Assembly: GCA_027596195.1 (NCBI GenBank)
Contig: JADGJG010000341.1
Span: forward strand, 1 to 23,368
DNA length: 23,368 nucleotides
Direction of reading: 5' to 3'
From: Podochytrium sp. JEL0797
Lineage: Eukaryota > Chytridiomycota > Chytridiomycetes > Chytridiales > Chytriomycetaceae
Position 1 is the first letter of the stretch. Every line of letters starts with the position of its first letter. Below are positions 1-7,549 of this stretch, one piece after another. Position numbers and translations under genes: made by a program. Below the pieces are notes generated by a model that searched no databases, was not told the DNA's origin, and was given only the letters and a program-made list of their open reading frames with translations.

Positions 1-54
1 CCCCCCCCCCGCCCCCCCCGCCCCCCCCCGCCCCCCCCCCGCCCCCCCCCCCCC
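1..54. other. Terminal poly-C tract
   Basis: Nearly pure C, broken by single G residues at 11, 20, 30 and 41. It mirrors the G-run at the other end of the window: reading outward from either end, the strand is G-rich. There is no TTAGGG-like period, so a normal telomere is unlikely. Poly-G read tails from two-colour sequencing chemistry carried into the contig ends are the simplest explanation (inference). Confidence 0.85.
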
Positions 55-391
55 ACGAAAAATGATTACATTCCCCCAATTGGCCGGTTGGAAAGTGCAA
101 CCTCCAGTAGTAGCATAAGGAGGGAAATGTAGCAGCAGAGAATGAACACTGGGGAAGTTTAAATTATGGCAATTTCCGCCCCCACACAAGCCGTTATCTC
201 TCGATAATTAGTGCTCCACAATAACGGACAAACGCTGACGGAGCTGCTGGCTCTTCCCACACACCACGCCATATAACTTCGAAGTGCGCAACACACGTGT
301 GCTCCCCCCCTTTCAAGATTTCTAATCTTTTCGTCGTATCTTTTCCAGGGTTCTTCTGCGACAAGCCACAGTGAAACAACAAAAACCGAAA
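55..391 (+). promoter_or_regulatory. Upstream region of the first surface-protein gene, no gene seen
   Basis: No convincing coding region was found here. The stretch contains a 10-bp perfect palindrome at 292-301 with a central CACGTG E-box (a bHLH-type site) about 90 bp before the start codon, and a pyrimidine-rich stretch after it. A TTTTCCAG near 345 could be a 5'-UTR splice acceptor, but no matching donor was assigned. An upstream exon encoding a signal peptide cannot be excluded. Confidence 0.35.
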
Positions 392-2122
392 ATGAGCTCC
401 CCATCGCCATCACCCACCAACCCGACAATGGGCGCTCCGACACCAGCCGAATCTTCTTCCGGTAAGAACACTTCCGTTGCCCCCACTCAAGCGAATGCTG
501 ACCAAACACACAGAAGCGCCCACCTCGGCCCCGGTGACTCAATCTCCGTCCCCATCGCCGACGACTGCACCTTCCACCACAGCCCAAGCTTCCCCTACCA
601 CAGCCCAAGCTTCCCCTACCACAGCTCCGCCCTCTACCACTGCTGCCCCCTCGAGCACCACTGCTCCGGCCCCAACCTCCGCTCCAACAACAACCTCAGT
701 CGTTACAACCACCTCGTCTGCGGTCGTAACCACCCATCCGGGCCAAACAACCGTCATCACTACGGCTATCATTCCCAGACCTACAACCACTACGGCCCAC
801 ATCGAACCCCCTGCCCCAGACTCCAACGACTCCGTCTCTAAAGGCGCCATCATTGGCGGCGCGGTCGGCGGATCTGTCGGCTTCCTGGCCCTCGTCGCTC
901 TTATTTGGTACTGCTGCAAACGTTCGAAACGGAACAAGGAAGTGGTGACTATGGACGCTTTGATGGCTGGTGCCGGCGGTGCCGGTGCTGCGAATTTGGC
1001 CCAGCGGAGACCGAGTGCGGGAACACCAGGGGACATGCGCGTACCTCCGGTTGTGCCGCTGGTGAGTGTGCCGTCGGCTTCGACTTCTCCGGTTGTGATG
1101 GCGGATTCGAATGCGGCCGTGCGCGGACAGGCCGGCGGGGCTGCTGCTGTTGGGGCTGGGGCAGCTGTGGCTAGTGCTGCAGTTGTGGGAGGTGGATGGG
1201 CGGTGGCGGATTCGGATGCGCGATCGGAAAGGTCGCAGGCAACTCAACAGTCTGCGTGAGTTTGTTTTGTTTGTTCTCTCGCGAAAGTTTGTGACTGACT
1301 TTCCCCCTTTTTACGACCATTTCTAGGTACCAAGACGCTGTTGAAAAGGCGTATCAGAGAGCCATGGTCCGCATGTCGGGCGCGCACTTCCCCAACGTCG
1401 AAGTGGACGCTGACCCCGAAGCTGAGTCGCCCACGTTGCAAGGAATCATGCAACAGCAGGAGCAAGAGGATCGCGAGCAGCAGCAGCAACAACAGGCGTC
1501 GCAGATGCCTCCGCAGCAAGTGCAGTACCAATCTCCTCAACTGCCCACGACCCAAATGCAGATGCAGCCGCAAATGATGATGCCCCAAGACCAGCAATGG
1601 ACGGTCCAGCAGCAGTCCATGTACCCGCAGCAGTATGCCGAGTGGCAGCAGCAGTGGTATCAGTGGCAGCAGCAGAACCCGCAGTGGCAGCAGAACCAGC
1701 AGTTCCAGCAGTACATGCACGATCCCAACCAGCTTTACAACCCCGCTCTGTACTCGAATCAGTATCAAGGGTACGTGTACGACCCGCAGCAGCAGCAATG
1801 GGTCCAAGCCGTGCAGACTCCCCAACAGACCCTTCATCGCGGTGCGACTTACGCGACAGACATGCGTGAGACGGAGTCTCCCATTGCGTCCAACTCCCCG
1901 CCTCACCAAGCCCAGCAATATGCCCCACCACCACCACCAGCTGCTGCGCCGCCTCCCGCTGCTGATCCCCCGACCCGTCCTGAAGCCCCCGCGATTCCTA
2001 CCAAGGCAACGTTCTTGCCCGCGGAGGGTGCGGCGGTTGCGGCTTCCGAAGCGGAAGAGGAGCAAGGGCCTGCGCCTGCGTATGAGACTTTCTGGAGCGG
2101 AAACAGACCGGCCAACGATTGA
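392..2122 (+). CDS. Mucin-like single-pass membrane protein with Q-rich cytosolic tail
   Basis: Three exons, 392-461, 514-1255 and 1327-2122, encode about 535 residues. The introns are 52 nt (GTAAGA...CAG, CTGAC branch site) and 71 nt (GTGAGT...TAG). The reading frame only becomes continuous with these splices. Residues 1-130 are almost entirely Ser/Thr/Pro/Ala, typical of O-glycosylated stalks, and include a 21-bp unit repeated in tandem at 576-617. A transmembrane helix at about 134-157 begins with a glycine zipper (GAIIGGAVGG) and is followed by CCKRSKRNK, a basic stop-transfer signal, so the C-terminus should be cytosolic. The tail holds a Gly/Ala-rich linker, then a Gln/Trp/Tyr-rich stretch and a Pro-rich end with an acidic EEEQGPAPAYE motif. 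There is no classical signal peptide. It resembles fungal Wsc/Mid2-type wall sensors in architecture only. Orthology and ligand are unknown. Confidence 0.8.
576..617 (+). repeat. 21-bp tandem repeat in the Ser/Thr-rich ectodomain
   Basis: Two identical 21-bp units (576-596 and 597-617) sit inside the first surface-protein gene and encode a repeated TTAQASP peptide. A third, diverged unit begins at 618. Such in-frame minisatellites let the stalk change length by slippage or unequal exchange, as in fungal adhesins. Confidence 0.8.
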
Positions 2123-2233
2123 ATGGCGGTTTGATTTTTTTAATTTATTTTCGCAACACTTCCTTCGTATTCTTTTCTCATTTCATTTTCTTACTAATGA
2201 ATGGAAAATAAAGTAAAATTAACTTTGAAAAAT

Positions 2234-2258
2234 GGGGAAGGGGGTAGGGGGGGGGGGG
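2234..2258 (+). other. G-run cluster between convergent genes
   Basis: Runs of 4, 5 and 12 G separated by two-base spacers (AA, TA) satisfy a G-quadruplex pattern on the plus strand. The cluster lies in the 183-bp gap between two convergent stop codons, where 3' ends are formed. The 12-G run may also be an assembly-length error. Confidence 0.5.
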
Positions 2259-2305
2259 AATTCCAATTGAAGTATTTCAAATTTCTCTTGCCCCGTATTC
2301 CCTTT

Positions 2306-3595
2306 TTATTTCTTTTGATAAATCCCCATCATCGTTTCTGTGGCTGGAACTTCCTCTGATTCACGATAATAATGGCCCATTAAAGGAGTGAGTGGCATTT
2401 CTTCAGACTCACGAACCGGCTCCGCGAGGTGTACGCCAGCTTGGAGTGCAGGGTTTGGAGTTTGAGGATAACGATATTGCTCCATTTGTTGAGGATATTG
2501 GGGCGGAAATTGCGCCATTTGCTGAGGATATTGGGGCGGATATTGCGCGCTTTGCTGAGGATACGCTTGTACGTCCTGTTGCATGACATACTGTGCCTGC
2601 GGGTCCGAATATGGCTGCATCATTGGATAATACAGCTGCTGCTCGTGGTGCAGCTGCCATGACATTGGTTCCTGCATCTGCATTTGAGGCTGTTGAACCC
2701 ACTGCTGCTCCTGCTGCTGCTGAGACCCATGATATGGATCCTGGGGCCTTACATCGCCCACTTGCTCTTCATCCAAAGACTTCTGTGAAACCACCCCGGC
2801 CGCGCCACCACCACCACCAACACCATCACCACCCAGTCCCGATCCATTCGCAATCGCCCATGCGTTCAACCCGATTGGAGCCTCTCTTTTGCTTGCAGTG
2901 CGGCTCTTGAACCAGCAGAACCCCCCAACAAGGACGGCAACCGCCAGGATGCCTCCAATCGAGCCGCCAGCAATCGCTCCAATGTTGGAGGAGGAGGACG
3001 TGCTTGGAAGTGCAGTCACGGAGGGAGCTGTTACCATTGGAATTGGGATGAGGATGGAAGTTGGCGATAAAGACATGTTTGTTTGAGAGGGGAAGGTTGT
3101 TGTTACTGTTGCTACTGCTGTTGTTGATGTTGTTGTGGTTGTTGAGGATGGCACCGAGTTCGGGGACGTGGTTGTTGAGGCTGGTAACGCGTCGGGAGGC
3201 GTGGTTGTTGTGGGGATCTCGTTTTCTGTTTTCGTTGCGGGTGCCGGTGGATCAAAGGATGAAGTGGTTGTCTTCTGTTGGCGGGTTCGTGTAGGTGGTG
3301 GTACATCCGAGGTCGTTGTGGGGGAGGGTGCAAAGTTGGTCGACGTCGTTGTTGTAGATGATGTCGTTGTGAATGCCGTTGTAGATGGAGGTGGGACAGT
3401 GGATGTCGTTGTAGTGGATGTTGTGGTTGTGGATGTTGCTGTAGAGGGGGGTTGGACAACAAATGTTGTTGTGGACGTGGTTGTAGAGGAGAGTGGGATA
3501 ATGGATGCCGCAGCAGTAGTGGTGGAGGGTGGTGTGTCAGTTATGGCTGGCACAGAAGTTGGCTGTCCGGGGTCTGATGTTCCAGCGGTGGACAT
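2306..3595 (-). CDS. Mucin-like single-pass membrane protein with Q/Y-rich cytosolic tail
   Basis: A single exon of 429 codons starting at the ATG complement at 3593-3595. Residues 1-200 are dominated by Thr/Ser/Pro with long TTTSTTTT-like runs, a densely O-glycosylatable stalk. A glycine-zipper transmembrane helix lies at about 205-228 (IGAIAGGSIGG), followed by FKSRTASKR, which places the C-terminus in the cytosol. The tail contains a Gly-rich linker, QQQQEQQW, and a Gln/Tyr/Pro/Met-rich segment with repeated PPQYPQQM units. It ends in two copies of a RESEE(M/V)P...MG.Y motif. Stalk, helix and tail match the gene ending at 2122, so the two are probable divergent paralogues lying tail to tail. 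There is no N-terminal signal peptide. Possible roles are wall sensor or adhesin; neither is proven. Confidence 0.8.
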   Translation of the reverse strand: MSTAGTSDPGQPTSVPAITDTPPSTTTAAASIIPLSSTTTSTTTFVVQPPSTATSTTTTSTTTTSTVPPPSTTAFTTTSSTTTTSTNFAPSPTTTSDVPPPTRTRQQKTTTSSFDPPAPATKTENEIPTTTTPPDALPASTTTSPNSVPSSTTTTTSTTAVATVTTTFPSQTNMSLSPTSILIPIPMVTAPSVTALPSTSSSSNIGAIAGGSIGGILAVAVLVGGFCWFKSRTASKREAPIGLNAWAIANGSGLGGDGVGGGGGAAGVVSQKSLDEEQVGDVRPQDPYHGSQQQQEQQWVQQPQMQMQEPMSWQLHHEQQLYYPMMQPYSDPQAQYVMQQDVQAYPQQSAQYPPQYPQQMAQFPPQYPQQMEQYRYPQTPNPALQAGVHLAEPVRESEEMPLTPLMGHYYRESEEVPATETMMGIYQKK

Positions 3596-3795
3596 ACTCT
3601 TTCACAATGAATAAATGAAGGTTGAGGTTTTTCAGGTTCTTCTAGAAGGGGATGCGATGAACGCGGAAAAAAGTATTCGTAAGTATTCGTTTGGAATGAC
3701 CGAGATAGGTGAAGAGAACATAAGGAACTAGGTTAAATGAATTGAATGTGTTTGTTTGGATCCACTCCTCAATTTATTTTTTTAAAAAGGAATGG
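3596..3795 (-). promoter_or_regulatory. Short intergenic region between two minus-strand genes
   Basis: Separates the start of the 429-residue protein gene from the stop of the next upstream minus-strand gene. AT-rich, with an 11-bp direct repeat AAGTATTCGTA/T near 3670-3691. No gene was seen. It presumably holds the promoter of the former and the 3' UTR of the latter. Confidence 0.3.
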
Positions 3796-4164
3796 TTAGA
3801 AAGGTGTTTCCCCCCCTTCCATTAACGGAGCATGTAAATTGATCGGTGGCCTCTCCAAGCAATAGTCGAAACTTGTCGTCTCACACGCCGAAGCCTCGGT
3901 CGAGGCTTCCAAGTCCACACCCAAGTTATCAATGCCACCAACTCGTTCTCTCTTCCTCTTCCGCTTCCTTCCTGCGACACAAATTAAAACGAGGGAAAGA
4001 AGCAAGAGTGTTACGCCCAATGAGGCCCCAACAATCACCCCCTCGTTCCATACCCATCTGGCTGCACCGCCGCCAGATTCTTGTAAAGTCGCAACAGCAA
4101 AGAAGTCCTTGCTTGGTGGGATGTTCGAAAACGTGACTTCTGGAGCCAGCACCGAGACCTGCAT
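3796..4164 (-). CDS. Small single-pass membrane protein, 122 residues
   Basis: The frame is open further upstream, but the first ATG (4162-4164) gives a 122-residue protein. The short N-terminal part (about 48 residues) is followed by a strong transmembrane helix (EGVIVGASLGVTLLLLSLVLI) and a very basic GRKRKRKRER stop-transfer segment, so the tail of about 50 residues is cytosolic. It lacks the Ser/Thr stalk of its neighbours but has the same N-out/C-in design, and lies in line with two other minus-strand members of the cluster. The tail is acidic with Ser/Thr and two Cys. No family was recognised. It may be a degenerate paralogue, or its N-terminal exon may have been missed. Confidence 0.55.
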   Translation of the reverse strand: MQVSVLAPEVTFSNIPPSKDFFAVATLQESGGGAARWVWNEGVIVGASLGVTLLLLSLVLICVAGRKRKRKRERVGGIDNLGVDLEASTEASACETTSFDYCLERPPINLHAPLMEGGETPF

Positions 4165-4431
4165 GTTTGTTTTCTTGTATTCGTTTGTTTCGGTGGCCGA
4201 CAAGGTTGTTAATTTGTTTCTTGCGGAAATGAACGAACGAATTTTTTTTTTAGTTATCACCTTGGACTAGAGTTGGGAGTGTGTGACGGAGGTGGAGTGG
4301 CGCCATGATGAGCGCCATACACTGGATAGGGCTACAAAACCGACTATTTAAAAAATGGGAATTTAAAAGAATCGTTGGTGAAGGACTAATGCCAAATCAT
4401 TAAATGCCAAATCAAGATGAATTTATATGAA

Positions 4432-5436
4432 TTAGATGTGTTCAAAATCAACTGATGAGTGTTTGATTGTGTCTGCATCGTCCGAATCTTTTCCTTCCCC
4501 CGCCGATTTTATCGTGCTCGCGTAAAATTCACTGTATCTCGGATCCCGCAAATCCATCACTGAATCGCCATCATCTGTAAACAACGTGAACGGTCGTTGC
4601 GAAGTGAATGGTGTCGGCAAGACGATCGTGACGCGCCGCTTTCCCGCCAAATGATATCCAGGCGCCTTGTTTTCCCCCCTCACGTAGTCCGGCATATACG
4701 ATTGAAACTCTGATGAACCCCCATGCTCCACATCGCGCTTCGCAATACTCCCAGCAAAAAAATTGCTCCCTGCGGTATTTCGGTTCTTCCTTTGCTTGCG
4801 GAGCTTGACAACCAAGACCCCAACAACAGCAATCGCAATCAAACAGGCTGCAATAATCCCAGCAATTGTTCCAACCGCCTTGGTGTTGGCTGCTCTGGCT
4901 GATTCCTGCACCCCAATTGAAGGATCTTGGCCGCCGGTTTTGGCAGCAACGAGGGAGATCCCAGAGGTAGTTGAGACAGACGCGGTGGTGATTTCTGATG
5001 TAGAGGCGTGTCTTGTGATTGGATCTTGTGGTGCGGGAAGAGGGGTGGGTGCGAGGGTGGTGGAAGAGAGGGGCAATGTGTCTTGGAATGCGGCTTTTGA
5101 AGGATTGTCGTTGGCCAGGGGTTGCGGAGGGAGAGTGGAAGCATCATCGATCCCAGAGGTCACGGGATCCGCAGGTAATGCGACAAACGCGGCCGCTTCC
5201 GTTTCAGACGACAACTCGGCAACAACTGCAGCGTCGATTGCCATTGTCGCTGGAGCGGGGACTTGCTCCAAGGGGGTTGCATCCAAGACAGGGTCGAAGC
5301 TTGATGAATCGACAGGTTCTGCGGCGGGTTGGAGGGAATCTGCCGCCGTGGTTGTGGAATCCAATCCTCCTGACGTGATTGGCACTTCGGTCGGGGGAGG
5401 GGACGACGCTGTCAATGTGATGGATGCTGTGGACAT
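4432..5436 (-). CDS. Ser/Thr/Pro/Ala-rich single-pass membrane protein, 334 residues
   Basis: Single exon. The frame is open further upstream but the first ATG is at 5434-5436, giving 334 residues that begin MSTAS, like the MSTAG start of the paralogue at 3595. Residues 1-180 form a low-complexity Ser/Thr/Pro/Ala ectodomain that is more acidic than its neighbours'. A transmembrane helix at about 187-210 (GTIAGIIAACLIAIAVVGVLVV) is followed by KLRKQRKNR, predicting a cytosolic tail. The tail is not Q-rich. It carries an acidic DDGDSVMDLRDPRYSEFY segment and Ser/Tyr residues that could be phosphorylated. No signal peptide is evident. Cell-surface sensor or adhesion role is inferred from architecture and context only. 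Confidence 0.75.
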   Translation of the reverse strand: MSTASITLTASSPPPTEVPITSGGLDSTTTAADSLQPAAEPVDSSSFDPVLDATPLEQVPAPATMAIDAAVVAELSSETEAAAFVALPADPVTSGIDDASTLPPQPLANDNPSKAAFQDTLPLSSTTLAPTPLPAPQDPITRHASTSEITTASVSTTSGISLVAAKTGGQDPSIGVQESARAANTKAVGTIAGIIAACLIAIAVVGVLVVKLRKQRKNRNTAGSNFFAGSIAKRDVEHGGSSEFQSYMPDYVRGENKAPGYHLAGKRRVTIVLPTPFTSQRPFTLFTDDGDSVMDLRDPRYSEFYASTIKSAGEGKDSDDADTIKHSSVDFEHI

Positions 5437-5587
5437 TCGGATTTCTTTTTCACTCTCCGGAGACACGCAGGAGACGCTGAAAACAACGTGCGGGGGCAAA
5501 AAATTTCATTAAGACACGTCGGGCGAGGTTCGAAAATTTCATTTCGATATTGGGACAGAGTTTATTCTTCTTCTGTCTCTCTTTTCT

Positions 5588-6121
5588 TCACGTCTTGGAA
5601 TAACCCAACCCAAGCTGAGGATATTGCGCTGGGGCCTCCTTCAGAATCGGTGGCTGCAAAGACTCGACAAAAAGCGGCACCGCATCCCCCATGAATGCAA
5701 CACGCTCGGTGTGGTCGAGCAATTGATGCTTGCTTAACGGATGGATCATAATCGTGACGTCTGTGGGTCGCTGTTGCGAAATCCATCCATAAAATTGCCC
5801 AAATGATTCGATGGGGACCCAAACTTCTGCCCAAACTTCGCAAGAACTCATCGGATGCGGCTGGTCGAATCGCAACACAATCAGTCATCGGCGACACTGC
5901 CACAAAGACACGCGGAATCTGACGTCACTCACCCCCACAGGACCTTCGTTGATGTGCAAAGGCTTGGCAACAAAATATCCTCGATCATTCTTGGTGTTGA
6001 TTTTGGCCAGAAGGGTTTCAACGTTCGCCCTCGCTTGCTTCGATTGCGTCAACCAGTAAAGGTGGAAATGGAACTCTTTGATCTCCTCCACGGGATCGTT
6101 GGTGGCGGACGGGGAAGTCAT
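5588..6121 (-). CDS. DOPA 4,5-dioxygenase family protein
   Basis: Two exons on the minus strand (6121-5933 and 5860-5588), joined across a 72-nt GTGAGT...CAG intron in phase 0, encode 153 residues, close to the usual size of this small family. Joining the exons recreates the family's GPVGPHP motif (residues 60-66) across the junction. Other family hallmarks are EFHFHLYW (His18, His20), the IMIHP motif (His103) and LLDHT (His113), expected to include metal ligands or catalytic residues. Characterised members are extradiol dioxygenases that cleave the catechol ring of DOPA to seco-DOPA, a step towards betalain or muscaflavin pigments. Many fungal members have no known substrate. It is probably cytosolic. 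It lies in line with minus-strand membrane-protein genes, with no obvious functional link to them. Confidence 0.9.
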
Positions 6122-6231
6122 CGATCTCAGTGACGTGAAAATTGGAAAAAAATCGACTGAGCCGACCTGACAAAGGATCAAAAATCAAACGAAAAGGATG
6201 TTTAATTCGCGATCGCGTTCTCTATTCTTTT

Positions 6232-7359
6232 TCATTCCTTCTTCTCCGCAATGACACTATCGCCGCTTGAATCCAAACAAGCACGCTCGAACTCAACCCG
6301 TGCTCTCTGTAGCTCAACGAGCGCTTGCAGCCTTTTCAACTCCCTCGCTTCATTTACTGGCACTGCCGGCACAGGAATGGGCACTTCCCCTTTCTGCACA
6401 ACAAACACGTCCCTCACATCGACACTCAGATTCGTGCTCAATCGACTCCCAGACGTGGGACTCATGACGACACTTTGATCATCGTCAAAAAAGTCGTCGG
6501 AATAGTAGAACTCGGGAGGTGCAGCGACTCTTGATCCCGGCCTGAACCACGTGTTCAACGCTTTCGGAAGTGGGGGAACAGGAACTGTCCCGTGGATGAT
6601 GTGAAGGGCGGAATGCACCGTGCCTCGTCTCGATTCCATCTCGGGAGTCTTGCCACTTGTACCACCACCCTTGCTAAACTCTCGCGAATCCGCAACCACC
6701 TTGTCGTCGCATCCCCTCATCTTGACCCACATCCCAACAATCAACGCAATCGCCAACACAACCACAATCACCCAGATGCCCGCCTCGCGAGTGTCAACTC
6801 CTGCCCCGCTTGAACTTGGAAGCGAAGACGCGGAGACAATGACTTGAGAAGCAGTCGTGGTGGTGGTGGTGGTGGTGGCCGCCGTAAGAAGTGGAGATTG
6901 GAGATGGACACTTTGATTGAACTCGCCCAGGAGATCGGCAGAAGTCGAACTCGCGATCTGTGTCGGCCCTGGCACCGCATCGGCCAGTTGCTGCTTGACC
7001 AACGCCGTCGCGATCACAGCTTCCCCGCCCGTAGTAGCCGTAGGATTGAGCGTTGTGACCCCGGCAGCTGTCTGCACCGTCATGGGACTCGATACAATCC
7101 ATCCACCGGTCTGAATCCACGGACTATTCAACAAGTTCGCGCTTGTGGCAATCGCGTCCGTTGACAAGCACTTGTCCCTAGGAAACTTCACGTAAACGCA
7201 CGACAGGCCAACGTCTTGTCCCGGCAGGTCCGCGCATTCTTGGTCCGTGTGGCATTGCGTCGAAGAGCATGTCCCCAGCTGCTCCGAGCCCAACAGTGTG
7301 TTTGGGACGCAGGCAAAGAGAACTGTGCTGGCGACTTGCCAGGCATCCAAAGGAGGCAT
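6232..7359 (-). CDS. Cys-rich secreted-type single-pass membrane receptor-like protein
   Basis: Single exon of 375 residues from the ATG at 7357-7359. It is the one cluster member with a plausible signal peptide: a hydrophobic segment at about 8-24. Next comes a small Cys-rich module (Cys31, 36, 42, 54, 64), a Ser/Thr region with a run of eight Thr, and a transmembrane helix at about 193-213 (GIWVIVVVLAIALIVGMWVKM). The tail contains a proline-rich VPVPPLP segment, an acidic YYSDDFFDDDQ cluster and a charged, likely helical end (about residues 335-365) that could form a coiled coil. Its start faces that of the ion-channel gene across 190 bp. The ligand is unknown; extracellular binding by the Cys-module is inferred. 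Confidence 0.75.
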   Translation of the reverse strand: MPPLDAWQVASTVLFACVPNTLLGSEQLGTCSSTQCHTDQECADLPGQDVGLSCVYVKFPRDKCLSTDAIATSANLLNSPWIQTGGWIVSSPMTVQTAAGVTTLNPTATTGGEAVIATALVKQQLADAVPGPTQIASSTSADLLGEFNQSVHLQSPLLTAATTTTTTTTASQVIVSASSLPSSSGAGVDTREAGIWVIVVVLAIALIVGMWVKMRGCDDKVVADSREFSKGGGTSGKTPEMESRRGTVHSALHIIHGTVPVPPLPKALNTWFRPGSRVAAPPEFYYSDDFFDDDQSVVMSPTSGSRLSTNLSVDVRDVFVVQKGEVPIPVPAVPVNEARELKRLQALVELQRARVEFERACLDSSGDSVIAEKKE

Positions 7360-7549
7360 CAAATTGGATTTTGATTAAAAAGAGTTTGCCAAAATTGGGG
7401 GCAACGTTTGTCCCCCAGTTTTTTTTCCGTGGGAGGTGGCCAACTTTATCGTTTTGAAGAAGATACAGGAAAGCCGTTACTCATCATTATTTTTGTAAAT
7501 CGCGGCAATCTTTGACGTCGATCCCTTCCCCTCTAAAAATACCAGTGAA
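7360..7549. promoter_or_regulatory. Divergent promoter between receptor-like gene and channel gene
   Basis: This 190-bp gap lies between two divergent start codons and must hold both core promoters. It contains ATTTTGATTAAAAA at 7368-7381, identical over 14 bp to the sequence at 12887-12900 that runs into the start codon of the Q-rich membrane protein at 12900. An eight-T run (about 7420-7427) is also present. Shared control of the two genes is an inference. Confidence 0.45.

Noticed and set aside
1..54. Telomere at the contig ends
   Set aside because: Polarity fits, but there is no telomeric repeat unit; pure homopolymer is better explained as artefact.
1244..2065. 273-codon Leu-rich minus-strand frame resembling a membrane protein
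   Set aside because: Shadow of the Gln-rich exon of the plus-strand gene; the apparent hydrophobicity is a codon-mirror effect.
3135..3614. 159-codon plus-strand Val/Gly/Asp frame
   Set aside because: Reverse reading of the Thr-rich stalk; the Val-Val-Val-Asp pattern is the complement of Thr codons.
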